Source: Steromphala cineraria (lineage: Eukaryota > Mollusca > Gastropoda > Trochida > Trochidae). From it: a stretch of 64,000 nt of DNA. Both the position numbers and the translations under genes were made by a program. The stretch lies in assembly GCA_916613615.1 (NCBI GenBank), contig OU744736.1, positions 8,133,724 through 8,197,723 on the forward strand, in the 5' to 3' direction. Positions 13,001 to 25,300 of this stretch are shown here, piece by piece; position 1 is the first letter of the stretch, and each line of letters begins with the position of its first letter. The notes beneath the pieces were generated by a model. It was given only the letters and a program-made list of their open reading frames with translations, ran no database searches and was not told where the DNA came from.

Positions 13001-16000
13001 TAATCATAATGTTTTACAGTCAACAGAATGTGGGGAGAGTGGGAAGCGTGGAGGGAGCTGTGTAATGCTCAACCGTGTGGAACGTTTCCCGGTCGGAGAG
13101 TGAGACAAAGGCAGTGTGATAACCCTGCTCCCAAGGAGTTTGGAGATTTCTGTCAGGGCGAGGCCTTCGAGTCTGAGGGCTTTGTGTGCAATAGACTAGT
13201 GAAGATTATGAATTGTAGCTTTGGTGACCCTGTTGCCCCTAATAAAGGCAACAGGAACGTCCTTCAAATCTATTTTCATCTTCTTCTCCTGTAGTATAAG
13301 GCCTAGAAAACTGAAACTTGAAACTGAAACTCGCCTATATACCTAATTTTATGATTGGTGCCCCTGTGGCCCACAAGAACCCAATATCGTAAATAAAATG
13401 TAGGTAAAACGTAGATAAAAAAGACCCACCCCTCTATATAATTGAGTAAAGGAATAAACGCATCCATCTTGCCGATCTCGACTCGCTTCCGAGTTACGTC
13501 AAAATTATCACTTCAAATTGGTGACATCTCATACACATACACAAGAACCTCTCAGTTATACATTTCCCCCCAAAACTTGGCTTATTTCCAACACATATAT
13601 CTATTTGTTGAATGCTTCTCTTATTAGGTACAAAGCCCATCTTCGCATGCAGTGACAACACGACGAGTCAGTCTTGGAGACACACTTTACTAGCACCAAA
13701 CCAATTAGAGTTACATGCCCTTGCCTCTATCGAGTGCTGGATCGAAGCGTTCATAAAATCTTTATTAGAAGGCTGTTAGTCACACCATTTCTCCCTTTCT
13801 TTACAGATGGATACATTAACCATATTCAACTCAAAATTCTCAAATAAAACAAAATTAAAGTCTTTGTGATATTCAACTTGAATCATTTCTTTAAATGAAT
13901 GCAGAAATATTATCTCAGAATATTCCCTTTTCTGTAAATGTCCTTAAAATAAATAGCAACTTATGCTTTTCTTAAATAAATATATAAGGTAAGTATTTAA
14001 AACATTTAAAATTCATAATATCAATTCTTCTCAGGTTCTAATCTCAGATTCACATTTGTCTCTTGTATTTTCATCACACATTAAGTAACATAGTCACTGA
14101 GATAGGCTGGTTTCTGTCTCACTCGTGATGGTCTGGGTGTCAGTGATGGTGCTGCTGCTGCTGGAGTTGATGTCGCCGCTGGTGGAGTTGGAGTCGGCGT
14201 TGCTGGTGAAGTTGCTGCCGTCGCTGGATGCCGTCTCGGTGGTGTGGTTGTGACGTTGCTCTGCTCATTAGTTACCACCAGTTCAGCTAACTCCTCTTCA
14301 TTGTTGATGATTGCAGTCGATTGTATCAGTCTTTCCCTCCAGTCCTCTGTGTCAGTTTGCTTGTAGTTTAGATTTTCTACAACAGCGTTCACCTGCTTGA
14401 AGTGACTTGAATCTCTCGTGATTTCTCTTCCGTCACTTAACCTTCGGGCTGATATCGAAGATCCGTGTATCTTGAAGATAACGTAGAACATCGGCTCATA
14501 AGATGTACTCCATTTATTTCTCTTCTGCTGCTTTAGAAGTACATAGTCACCAATGATCATGCTATGCTCCTTTGTGAATTTATTCTCTGAATTTCTTTTT
14601 GCCTTCAGTTTATAGTCCATATCTCTCTCTGCTATGTCATCACTGCTCTCTGCTGACAATGTGAGATCTTCATAGTCTAGCTTTATTCTCACTTCTCTGT
14701 TCATGAGTGCTTTGTATGGTGATATGCCAGTAGCTGGGTGTGGCGTTGAACGATATCCAATCAGCATGTTGTTTAACATTGTCTCGCCATCTTCTTTAGG
14801 TAGAGGTAGGTATTTAAATATCTAAAATATTTAGATTTTAATAATTTTTGAAATATTCACAAATTTTAGAATCGAGTGTCCGAAGTAGGGAAACTACAGG
14901 TAGAGCATAAGATCAAAAACTTGCCTGATTTTTATTTAGATATCCAATATATAAAACATTTTGAGACAATCAGTGAAATATCAAAATATGATATTATTAT
15001 ACTCCCGCTACGTCCATCCGTGTGTCAGTCCGTCCGTCACACTTTTTGTTCCGCTCATAACTCGAATACTTCGTATGTCAAAACTTCATATATTTGCAAT
15101 TTAAAAAAAAATAGAACTTCAAGGGCAGATAACTCAAAAACCTCACCAACAAATTTCATGATTTTTGCACATGACTAAGATCTGTAAGATAAAAATATAA
15201 CATCGCTCGCGAACAGTCATTTCCGGTTGCAATGACACATTTTCGTAACGTGGGGTCAGCTCCGACAGAAAAATGAAATTGATGCTTTCCAAAGCTGCTG
15301 TAGCTTATTGCTTCACTGGATTTTCATGAAACTTTTAGGAATGATTGTTGACATTATTTTCTGTATAATGATTGTGTTAGATTTATCGCTGAATCCTGTT
15401 GTCGTCGCTTGCGACTATATTTATTATTTCTATTTTTTCACTGCTGTTCTCATCTTGTAACTGGAGAGGACATATTATTAGTACCAGGTGTTATTGTATC
15501 TTTATCATGAACAGTTGGAGGATGGGGCGATTGGAGCCAATGGGTGAACGGCACGTGCTCTGTGACCTGTGGGGGTGGAGTTTTGACCCAGACCAGGACG
15601 AGGTCATGCAGGTCAGGAGCTTGCGGCGGAGTATCATCAGAATCCCGGCGAGTTGTAGATTTGTGTTGTACAGGTTATATTTGGGCACTCATATAATATC
15701 GTCTAAATGTGCAGGCACCCCACAGAATCTGACTTCTGGAGTGACAGCAGTGAAGGGAAGGACAGTCATCATCCAGGCTCCAATGAGAGGATCAGCTCAA
15801 GGAGATTGGTACGGACCAAGAGGTCGGATAACTGAAACTGATGGCGGCCGCTTCAGCATCGCTGTGGTCGGAGGGAGCAATCACTTGACCATTAGGAATG
15901 TTGAGGATGGGGATGCAGGAATCTACTACTACATCCCACCATCTGGGTCTTTTAGCCAAGGAACTCTCACAGTTGATGATTCAGGTAGTTCATTGTCATA

Positions 16001-19000
16001 AAAATAATAAAGTTTCAGTCAGCGTAAGACCATAGTTTGGGATAGGCAGTGTTTAAAATATAGCCTGTCCACCAGTCCTTGACTGGCTACTCTTTGCCAG
16101 GACTGGTTACTTTTTGGTCAGGACTGGTAACTTTTCAAAACTTTTTTTTATTTATCCCTAAGGAATGGAGCAATTAATTTTCAGGACAGGCTAGGTTTCC
16201 AATATATTTTATACACTGGGATAGGGCTTGAGGGGTGACGGCATGGTAATCCACTGAAAGTTACACTGGCGGAACCTAACCGATGTTCGAGATAAGTTAT
16301 CTTCTTCTATGAATATAAAAATAATAATAATAATGGAAGGGGAGTGAAAATCATTGTTATCAACACATTCACACACTCGTGCATACCCGGTACTCTTTTG
16401 AAAAAAGTCATAGATCCTCCTCTTTGAAACGTCTTAGAAGCATTGTAGTCAGGGTGTCTGTCATTCATGTTTATGGGGCAGGGAGTTATTATGTTAATTT
16501 CTACAGCTGTTTTCCTTACATGATACAGACAATATGTAGAACCCACAGTGTCTTTCTGTCTTGTCAATATGCATCCCTTCATTCTGACTCGGTAATGATG
16601 TGTTCCGTTACAATAAGCAAATGTTGTTTTTTGATAATTTTGTTGAATATGAGACACATTTAAACAAATTAACATCATGATAGTTGTCCAGAAAGATAAC
16701 AGAGTGAGCAAGGAATAGCGCAGTGGTCAGCACGTTCATCTTTCGGATCAGGTTTGTGGTTCGAAATCTGCCAGGAAGTCACCAACTCTATCTGCAGTAG
16801 AGAACTATTCTACAAGCAGTCAGTTTTGGGTGCAATGCTACTCTGAATTTCAGTTCAGTACCACCCATGGTTGCTATTTTCAGCCGATGCTCACAGGTTT
16901 CACCACAATGCATAGCCACAATAGTGTTGCGGGCTTTCTCCTTGCAATAATACTAACAGCTGTGATATAACTGAAATACTTTTAACAGCAGTGATAAATC
17001 CCAAATCACCTCACCTCATATACCAAAACCTATTTAAATACCATGAAGATCAGGAAGTGTCCCTGTTAGGCCGAGAAAAAAGTGATTTGTTCCTTGTTTC
17101 TGTCCGCGTCATTTGTTTCCTGTTTCTGTCCGCGTCATTTTTGCAAAACATTTTTTTTCAGGTTTGTTGGGGGGGGGGGGGCTTAGACTGAAGCTTTATC
17201 CAAAATCTCAGAGTAAATTTTGTATGTCTTTTGTCTTATCATGAATTTTTATCACTGATATAATCAGTTATTGGTCAATCTTATATAATATATATAAATA
17301 AACCTTAAGAGTAATGAAACTCAAGCAACTACATTACAATGCTTACATTACAGGGCCAACATACGGCCGATGGGGCAGCTGGAGAGAAATCTCCACATGT
17401 ACTCGGAGTTGTGGCAATGGAGTTCTGACTGAAGACAGAACTAGGTCGTGTCTGAGTGGAACATGTTCTCAAGCTGATCTGCGTGAGACAAGACAAGTGA
17501 ACTGTAACCTACGAACTTGTGGTCAGTGGAATTAATTATTTGATTTTAAAGATTCAGTTTGTTCTTAAAGTTCAAAATGCCAAGTCGTTTGGTGCCAAAA
17601 GAAAAAATGGTTAAGCTGTAAATCATTTGCAACCTTTCTTGAGCCCACGAGGCCTGAGAAAGAACTGATTGGTTTATGGCATGGTGTTTATGTCCATCAG
17701 TCCATCCATTAACACCTTTGACTTTTTCTCCAGAATTACTAGCTATAGAGATTAGAAAACTCAAATCATGTATACAGGAAAATTGATTGGCTAATGGGAT
17801 TTTTTACTTGTAGTTCAGTTGTTTCATTGGCTCTTAGTGAGCACCTTGAAGAAACCACCCTTTTGTTTTTTTGACCAGATACTCATTTTCATCTTCTTCA
17901 TGAGAATAAAAACCTTTAAAGGATGAAATCTAATGTACAGACACATTTGGCAGGAAGTATGATTGTTTTGAATTCTCTGGCTCTGTGGTCTGGTCATGTT
18001 TGTGACGACATCAGTCAATTGTTAGATAGTTAGAATCAACACCACCTATTGAATTTCGTTTCCACAAAAAATACCCCGATAGGACTGTCCCTTTAATATG
18101 ATGCTCTGAAGCTTAGAAGCAACAGATACCACCTTTTTGCTTCATTTGATATATGGGTTTTTTTTCAAAAAATGTCAAAATTTCAAGGCAATGAAAACTA
18201 AGAAGTCATGTTTGTTAAAATGCATATTTTATTGATTTATTACAACAGAAATACACTCAAGTGTGCAAAACAGAAATATGCAATCTTAATGACATCTTTA
18301 AATAAATTAAAAATATGGACCAAAATTATTCCTTCCTGTTACCAATATATCATTAGTAGAATAAATTAAAAATTGTTTATTTTGTAATGTTTTTTCACTT
18401 TCATTATGCGCCACTCGTGAAAATATCACTTTCTCACTCCACTCGATGAGATAGAAATGATATTCGGCAAAAACAATGAAATAGTCTCTATTTATTATAT
18501 AATTAGCAATGAAATATAGGGTTATACAGTGAAAATATAATCCATATTATAAGAAAAGCAGTAGAAAGTTATATTTTCACTGCAGTGAAAATATAATCCA
18601 TATTTTCACTGCGGTGAGAAAGTAGGACAGAACCTGTTACCTCCCCTTGAAACACGATTATCTCCCAAAATATCACTTTCTCACTCACAATGGGTGCCGA
18701 GTCGCGGAACTGTTAGTTTCAGCAAATTTTCGGCAAGTTTGCGTGATTTTTAGTGCAAGTAATAAACAGAATACTAAACTTCCTTCCATTTAATACTATT
18801 TTTATTAAACTCGTAAATGATTTGGTATCAAACTCGCTTCCGCTCGTTTATACAAAATCATTAAATCGTTTAATAAAAATAGTATTAAATGGAAGGTCGT
18901 TTAGTATCCTCTATTGGGTACCAAATATTTGTTTGATATACAAACTCTTGATCACTTTTCTGTAGTGAACTGGTTTCATTGGCACGCCTTACGACTGACA

Positions 19001-19271
19001 CATTGCAGTTAAAGAAACAGCTCTGGTTGGATCTTTATTGACAAAATGTTTCGGCCACATGCCTGAAGTTTAAATTAAGAGGAAGAATGGTCACTATGGA
19101 TAACACGTTTATTGTTAGAACATGGAGTTTCTGCACAGGTTTTTGTATTATTTTCAAGCATGACATTTAACAGAATTCATAATTGTTTTGGAACCGAAGA
19201 TACAAATGAAATGATTGTCATTATATGTAAAGCCTGGGGAAGCTAGTAGTAGATTTGGGATGGACGTGTTA

Positions 19272-19364
<93 letters not shown>

Positions 19365-22300
19365 TTCTTTATTGAGCTAACTAGTCAAACATACATTTGT
19401 CAATGAACATAATTTCTCAGCATGGTGACGAACAGTATTAGTATATATGATGCTAGTTAGTGATCAATGTACGACAGAGCTAAAAAATACTAGAGTTCAA
19501 CATATCATTTAAATGACTTGAAAATTAATACTTAAGATTAGTTATTTAGAGGTTCTTGAAATGTAATGAAAGGCCAGGGAATATCCATCTTCCTACGCAG
19601 ATCCTAAAACGCCAGTTTCCGAACTGTCATTTTATACCTTGCTGCAGAGCCTTTACTTTTCTGTGCTGCTATGGTGCCCCTACAGACTAGAGAGCAAGCA
19701 CAGAAAAATCAAGGTTATGCAGCAAGGCATAAAACTGACAGTTTGGAAACTGGCGTTTTAGCTTTTGCGTAGGAAGATGGGGAATATCACATATAACATC
19801 TGAGAGGTGAGGCTTATATTAGTTTCTTTAATACACAGCTATTGATGGCGGATGGTCAGACTATGGAGAGTGGCAGCCTGACTCCAGCTGCCTAGTCACG
19901 TGTGGTCCGACTACCCGAAGATGGACAAGACAGAGGGAATGCAACAACCCAGTCCCATCTCCGGGGGGGCAGCCTTGCTCTGGCGAGGCCATAGAGGCGA
20001 CGACTAGGCCATGTGCAAACAGCCCAGACTGCCCAGGTAAGTTATTCTTCTCCTAATATTGATTCACTCCTAACACACCTCTGTTACATCTTGATACTTA
20101 AAAACATTTCTTACCCAAGTGGGCATGATTATTCCGGGTATTAAAGTTTGCATAATGGTCATGGGAATTACAGTTTTTCTAAAAATAACTCGCATTTTGA
20201 TTGGTTGACGGAACTTTTTTACACCCATTCATGATTCTCTTGGATCTTCTATTTCAGTTGAGATATATATATATATATATGACAAATCTTATTACCTAAG
20301 TTGCGAAAGTCACACATTACTACAACATTTCTAAAGGGAAGTCAAGAGCTTTTGATGTTTTCTTTGCCGTAAATACTATTTCAAATCTTCAAGGCGGCGC
20401 TGTATGGGAGAGTCGCCAGCTGATCTGTCGTTACGTCATTATACATGACATTCCTCGCTAGGCTTGTCAAACGTAACGAAAGCTAACGACGTCTAACTTT
20501 TTCTTTCTCGTTGTGAGCGGTCAATAAATAGATTATTTTGTCATATAAAACAATATGTTTGTGATAAAATGTGACATAAAAATTATTAACTCTTTAAAAT
20601 TAGAGCGTATTTTGCGAACTACTTCGAGCCGCCCATCTTGAAGTAGTGAGCAACATTATGAATGGTGTATGAGTACAATTTGTACTTTACCGGCCGCGCG
20701 TAGTTTTTAATGTTACTCTTTTTTCCCCCGTTTTATGCATTAAAATTATCTTGGGTAAGAAAAAGAATAACCAACTCGGTGCTCGGAATTACGGATTATC
20801 TGTCCCTCGTTAATTATTGTGTCAAACTCCTCGCTGAAGCTCGGAGTTTATCGCAATAATTAACTCAGGACAGATAATCCGTAATTCCTCGCAAATCGTT
20901 GATTATTCTTATAGAATTCTTCTTGCAGGTGCTCTTATTAATAAAAAATAATATGTCCTTTTTTTGTCTGTTATTCGTAACAATTATGATGTAGATAGTT
21001 TAAAAGATGAAATATCGACATCAGCGTTGATATTGCCAACATTTTTACGACAATCAAATTGTGATAGGACCAGTCGCAAATGATTAATCATAATGTTTTA
21101 CAGTCAACGGAATGTGGGGAGAGTGGGAAGCGTGGAGGGAGCTGTGTAATACTCAAACGTGTGGAACGTTTCCCGGCCGGAGAGTGAGACAAAGGCAGTG
21201 TGATAACCCTGCTCCCAATGAGTTTGGAGATTTCTGTCAGGGCGAGGCCTTTGAGTCTGAGGGCTTTGTGTGCAATAGAACAGAGTGTGACGGTATTACA
21301 TGACTCATCATATATTTGAAAGCATATTAAACAGTGTCGTAAACATGTATTCAAAACAGGTTCGGAATACCATCTGCTTTTATAAGTAGTTATTCAGGGT
21401 TATTTTTTCCAATCGTAAAATAAACATAATATTTGTAAAACAGTTATAGTTATACAAAATTAAGAGAACTTTTATTCAAGGATTTCATTTAAAAAACATT
21501 AAAGAATATGTTTTCATTCTTGGCGGTTCAGCATATTAATATTCTTTTTTGAGTTAAGCACATTGCATACTTTGCGTAAATGCAGCGTTGCCTCCCGCTC
21601 GGAAGGAAGTGAACTTACAAATGTCCATATTCAAAATATTGCCATTGTTTGAGTTGATGGAAACTATTCTGGACCTCGTTTTGCTGTATACAGTTGATGG
21701 CGAGTGGGGAGCATGGACCAACTGGGCTACCTCTGACTGTCAGTCTACATGCGGGGAAGGAGTCCGAGTCAGGACCAGAGACAGGTTGTGCGACTCTCCT
21801 GCACCTAAAGGAAACGGATTCCCATGTTTCGGAGATGGAAATGAACGTGGAACGGAGACTTGTTACAACAAACCATGCCCAAGTAAGCAAAATGTTACAA
21901 TACCCCTTGTGTAAGAAATGTATACAGTGTATATATGGCACAACCCGGAATTGAACCCTCATCTTCAGGGTGACATTAAGTGGACACTGTACCCAATGAG
22001 CTATGCTCCAGGTACATTCAAAACAAGTTTATGCAGTTATTGTATATTAACAGGTTCGACGTACGGTCCATGGGGAAACTGGGTAGATATCTCGTCATGT
22101 TCTGTGACATGTGGATATGGAGAAAAAAATCAACGCAGATCCAGATCGTGTCTCAGTGGAACCTGTAGTGTGCTTCAGGAATCACAAACCTCACGTTGTT
22201 TCGAGCAGTCGTGTCCAGGTAAGCTTATAGAGCCACTCAATGAGTTAAAGGGAATCAACAACCTAGCTCGTGAAACCTATTTGACCATCGTTAAATAGAG

Positions 22301-25300
22301 CGTCCAGACGAGTAAGGGGGGTCTCATGACACAAATTTGGTACTGGCTGTCAACTGTAAGCGGTTTGTAACCAAACAATTTAGTCCCTACCGAGCATTAA
22401 ACTCTGGAAGTTAAAAATTCAGGTTGCAGACCCCCTTTAAAAGGAAACTGGAGTTTTTATGCCCCCGAATCGGAGATTCCGGGGGTATATTGTTTTTCAC
22501 CTGTCCGTCTGTCCGTCCGTCTGTCCGTTTGTCCACAAAAACTTTAACCTTGGTCATAACTTTTGATTGGTCAGAGCTAGGTCTTTGATACTTGACATAT
22601 GGATCCCTTGTGATGAGACCTTTCAGATGACACCATGACATTTGATCTTGTGACCTTGACCTTGACACAGCGAGCATATTGATATAAAAAACAACAAAGT
22701 ATGAAATAGACTAAGCATACAAAGACAAGGCTACAGCAATCTTAATTGGTTGAATAATGGGATTAATGGCAACCAGTTATTTTGGAATTTTCCAATGTCA
22801 TTATTTCTTATGAAAATAAATGTTTCAACAAGATATATCTGTTTTAATTGTTTTTTATAATGATCTAATTTTGGAAAATCTCTTTATGAAATTACATAAA
22901 TGGAGATATGTTATATGATATAATGATTTGGGTCATTAACAACCGGAAAATTGATAAGAGGAAAGAATCGCCATCAACCCAGGCAGTTATCCACAAAACA
23001 GTCGGTTGACCCCTTCATCAGACCAATCGATGTCATGATTATGATTGGTTACCAAACAATGATGCAAGACAAGTAATCAAACGTAATTTTAAAAAGTTGT
23101 CAAAGCTGTCAGATGGATAATTACGAGTTGTGATATTCCAAACACAATGAAAAATGTATACAGTATATGATCACATTGAAATATAAAATTCTTAGTTATC
23201 ATTTTATTGTATGATACCAAATTATTCTCAAAATCATATATTGTCATATTTTGGTTTGGTTCACAATTATTTAAGCCATAAGGCAGGGGTAGCAGGAGAG
23301 AAAATCCAATATGTTAGTGATCATGAGAGATTCGAACCTGGGACTTCGGGTTGAGCGTCAGACACTCTACCTGTTCAGTCACATCTTCCTACGCAGAGCC
23401 TAAAACGCCAGTTTCCGAACTTTCATTTTATGCCTTGCTGCAGAGCCTTTACTTTGCAGCAAGGCATAAAATTGACAGTTTGGAAACTGGCGGTTTAGGT
23501 TTTGCGTAGGAAGATGGTTCAGTCAAAGAGATATATCCCTCCAGCTAAAGTCACTAGAAATGTTTTTATGCCCCCGCCATATATGGCAGGGGCATATTGG
23601 ATTACCCTCGGTTGTCCGTACATCCGTACGTACGTAACCACTCTATACAGGGTACTGTTTATCCACTTCTCCTCAAAAACCATTCAACAGATTTAATTGA
23701 AATCGCACACATGGCTTATAGGCATCCTAAGGGTGTGCATCTCATAGTTTGTTTTTCAATTTTTGATTTTTTTTTCAAATTTCTGACATGTTGAACTTAG
23801 GTGAATTTTTGTGCAAGTGAAAGCTCATATTGGTATAGGATTGATAAATGATGTTGTTTATCAACTTCTCCTCAAAAAGTACTGGATAGACTGCGCTGAT
23901 CTTTCAAAAATGCTTTATAGGTATCCTAAAGGTGTGCACCTTATATTATGTTTTGGGTATTTTTTATTTTCTACATTTTAATGGATGTTTGAACTTAAAT
24001 GAAGCTAAAGATGTGCATCTCTTATTTTGTTTTAAATTCTATGGTTGAAAACATTGAGGCTTTTTTATTAGCTGGGGCATCTGTGTCCCATGGACACAAA
24101 TTTTCTAGTTAACTAACTAACCCCTCGACTAAGTGACTCGTCCTTGAGTCAATCTTGAGATATGCTTATGAAAGACTTGCATACCTATAAATAAGGATTT
24201 ACAAAACTGGAAAGGATCTAAAGATGTTTGTGACATGTAGGAATAGTACCGGCTGACATTAGGCGCCGAATATAGCAGGAAAGAAAATCCAATATTTTGA
24301 AAAAAATCAATTTTATATCAAAATGTACCGTTGTATTAACTTTGTCTAATCTAATCATAAGGAAGCAATTTGATCACTTGTTTTGCAAAGTATTAGAAGG
24401 TATTTTTATCATCCATAAATACATGACATAAAATCTTTAATTATTTTCTAATTAATGAGTACATAAACTCTCTTGCAATTGTAAAATTGAAATCACATTA
24501 TCACATGTCATCAGAAATATTTTTTCATAAGTTTAAAAAAATTCACAAATTGATTCATGTAATCTCACATGATGTTGGTTAACGAATTCATGTTACACAG
24601 AATCCCCACAGAATGAAAACCAGAACTTAGAAGAGAACGGGACATTTTTAAATTTTTTTCCATTTTTTGCAAACTTTAAAACTTATCTAGACTTCCTCCT
24701 GCTATTAGAAATTTACTCAAAAATATGTAAATCAACAAATAAATTTTTGTCTGGACTAATTGTAATCCTTCTTTTTAGGTGACAATAATAAACTGTGTGA
24801 GAGTGCTGAACAGCACAACGGCATCGGTTACCGGTACCACCCCACCGACTGCAACAAGTACATCCAGTGCTACACCGTTGGAGACGGCACCACGTTCGTG
24901 ATGTTCAGAACCTGTCCATTTGGTAAATTCTGGAACCAGGGCCTGTTTAAGTGTGAGAACTCCTATGGTGTCAAGTGTCCAATAGGTAAATATCCACAAT
25001 GCAGTGAGAACTCCTATGGTGTCAAGTGTCCAATAGGTAAATATCCACAATGCAGTGAGAACTCCTATGGTGTCAAGTGTCCAATAGGTAAATATCCACA
25101 ATGCAGTGAGAACTCCTATGGTGTCAAGTGTCCAATAGGTAAATATCCACAATGCAGTGAGAACTCCTATGGTGTCAAGTGTCCAATAGGTAAATATCCA
25201 CAATGCAGTGAGAACTCCTATGGTGTCAAGTGTCCAATAGGTAAATATCCACAATGCAGTGAGAACTCCTATGGTGTCAAGTGTCCAATAGGTAAATATC

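Noticed and set aside
21935..22020. Functional tRNA gene on the minus strand
   Set aside because: A-box and B-box-like motifs are present, but the acceptor stem does not pair, so a SINE head is more likely.
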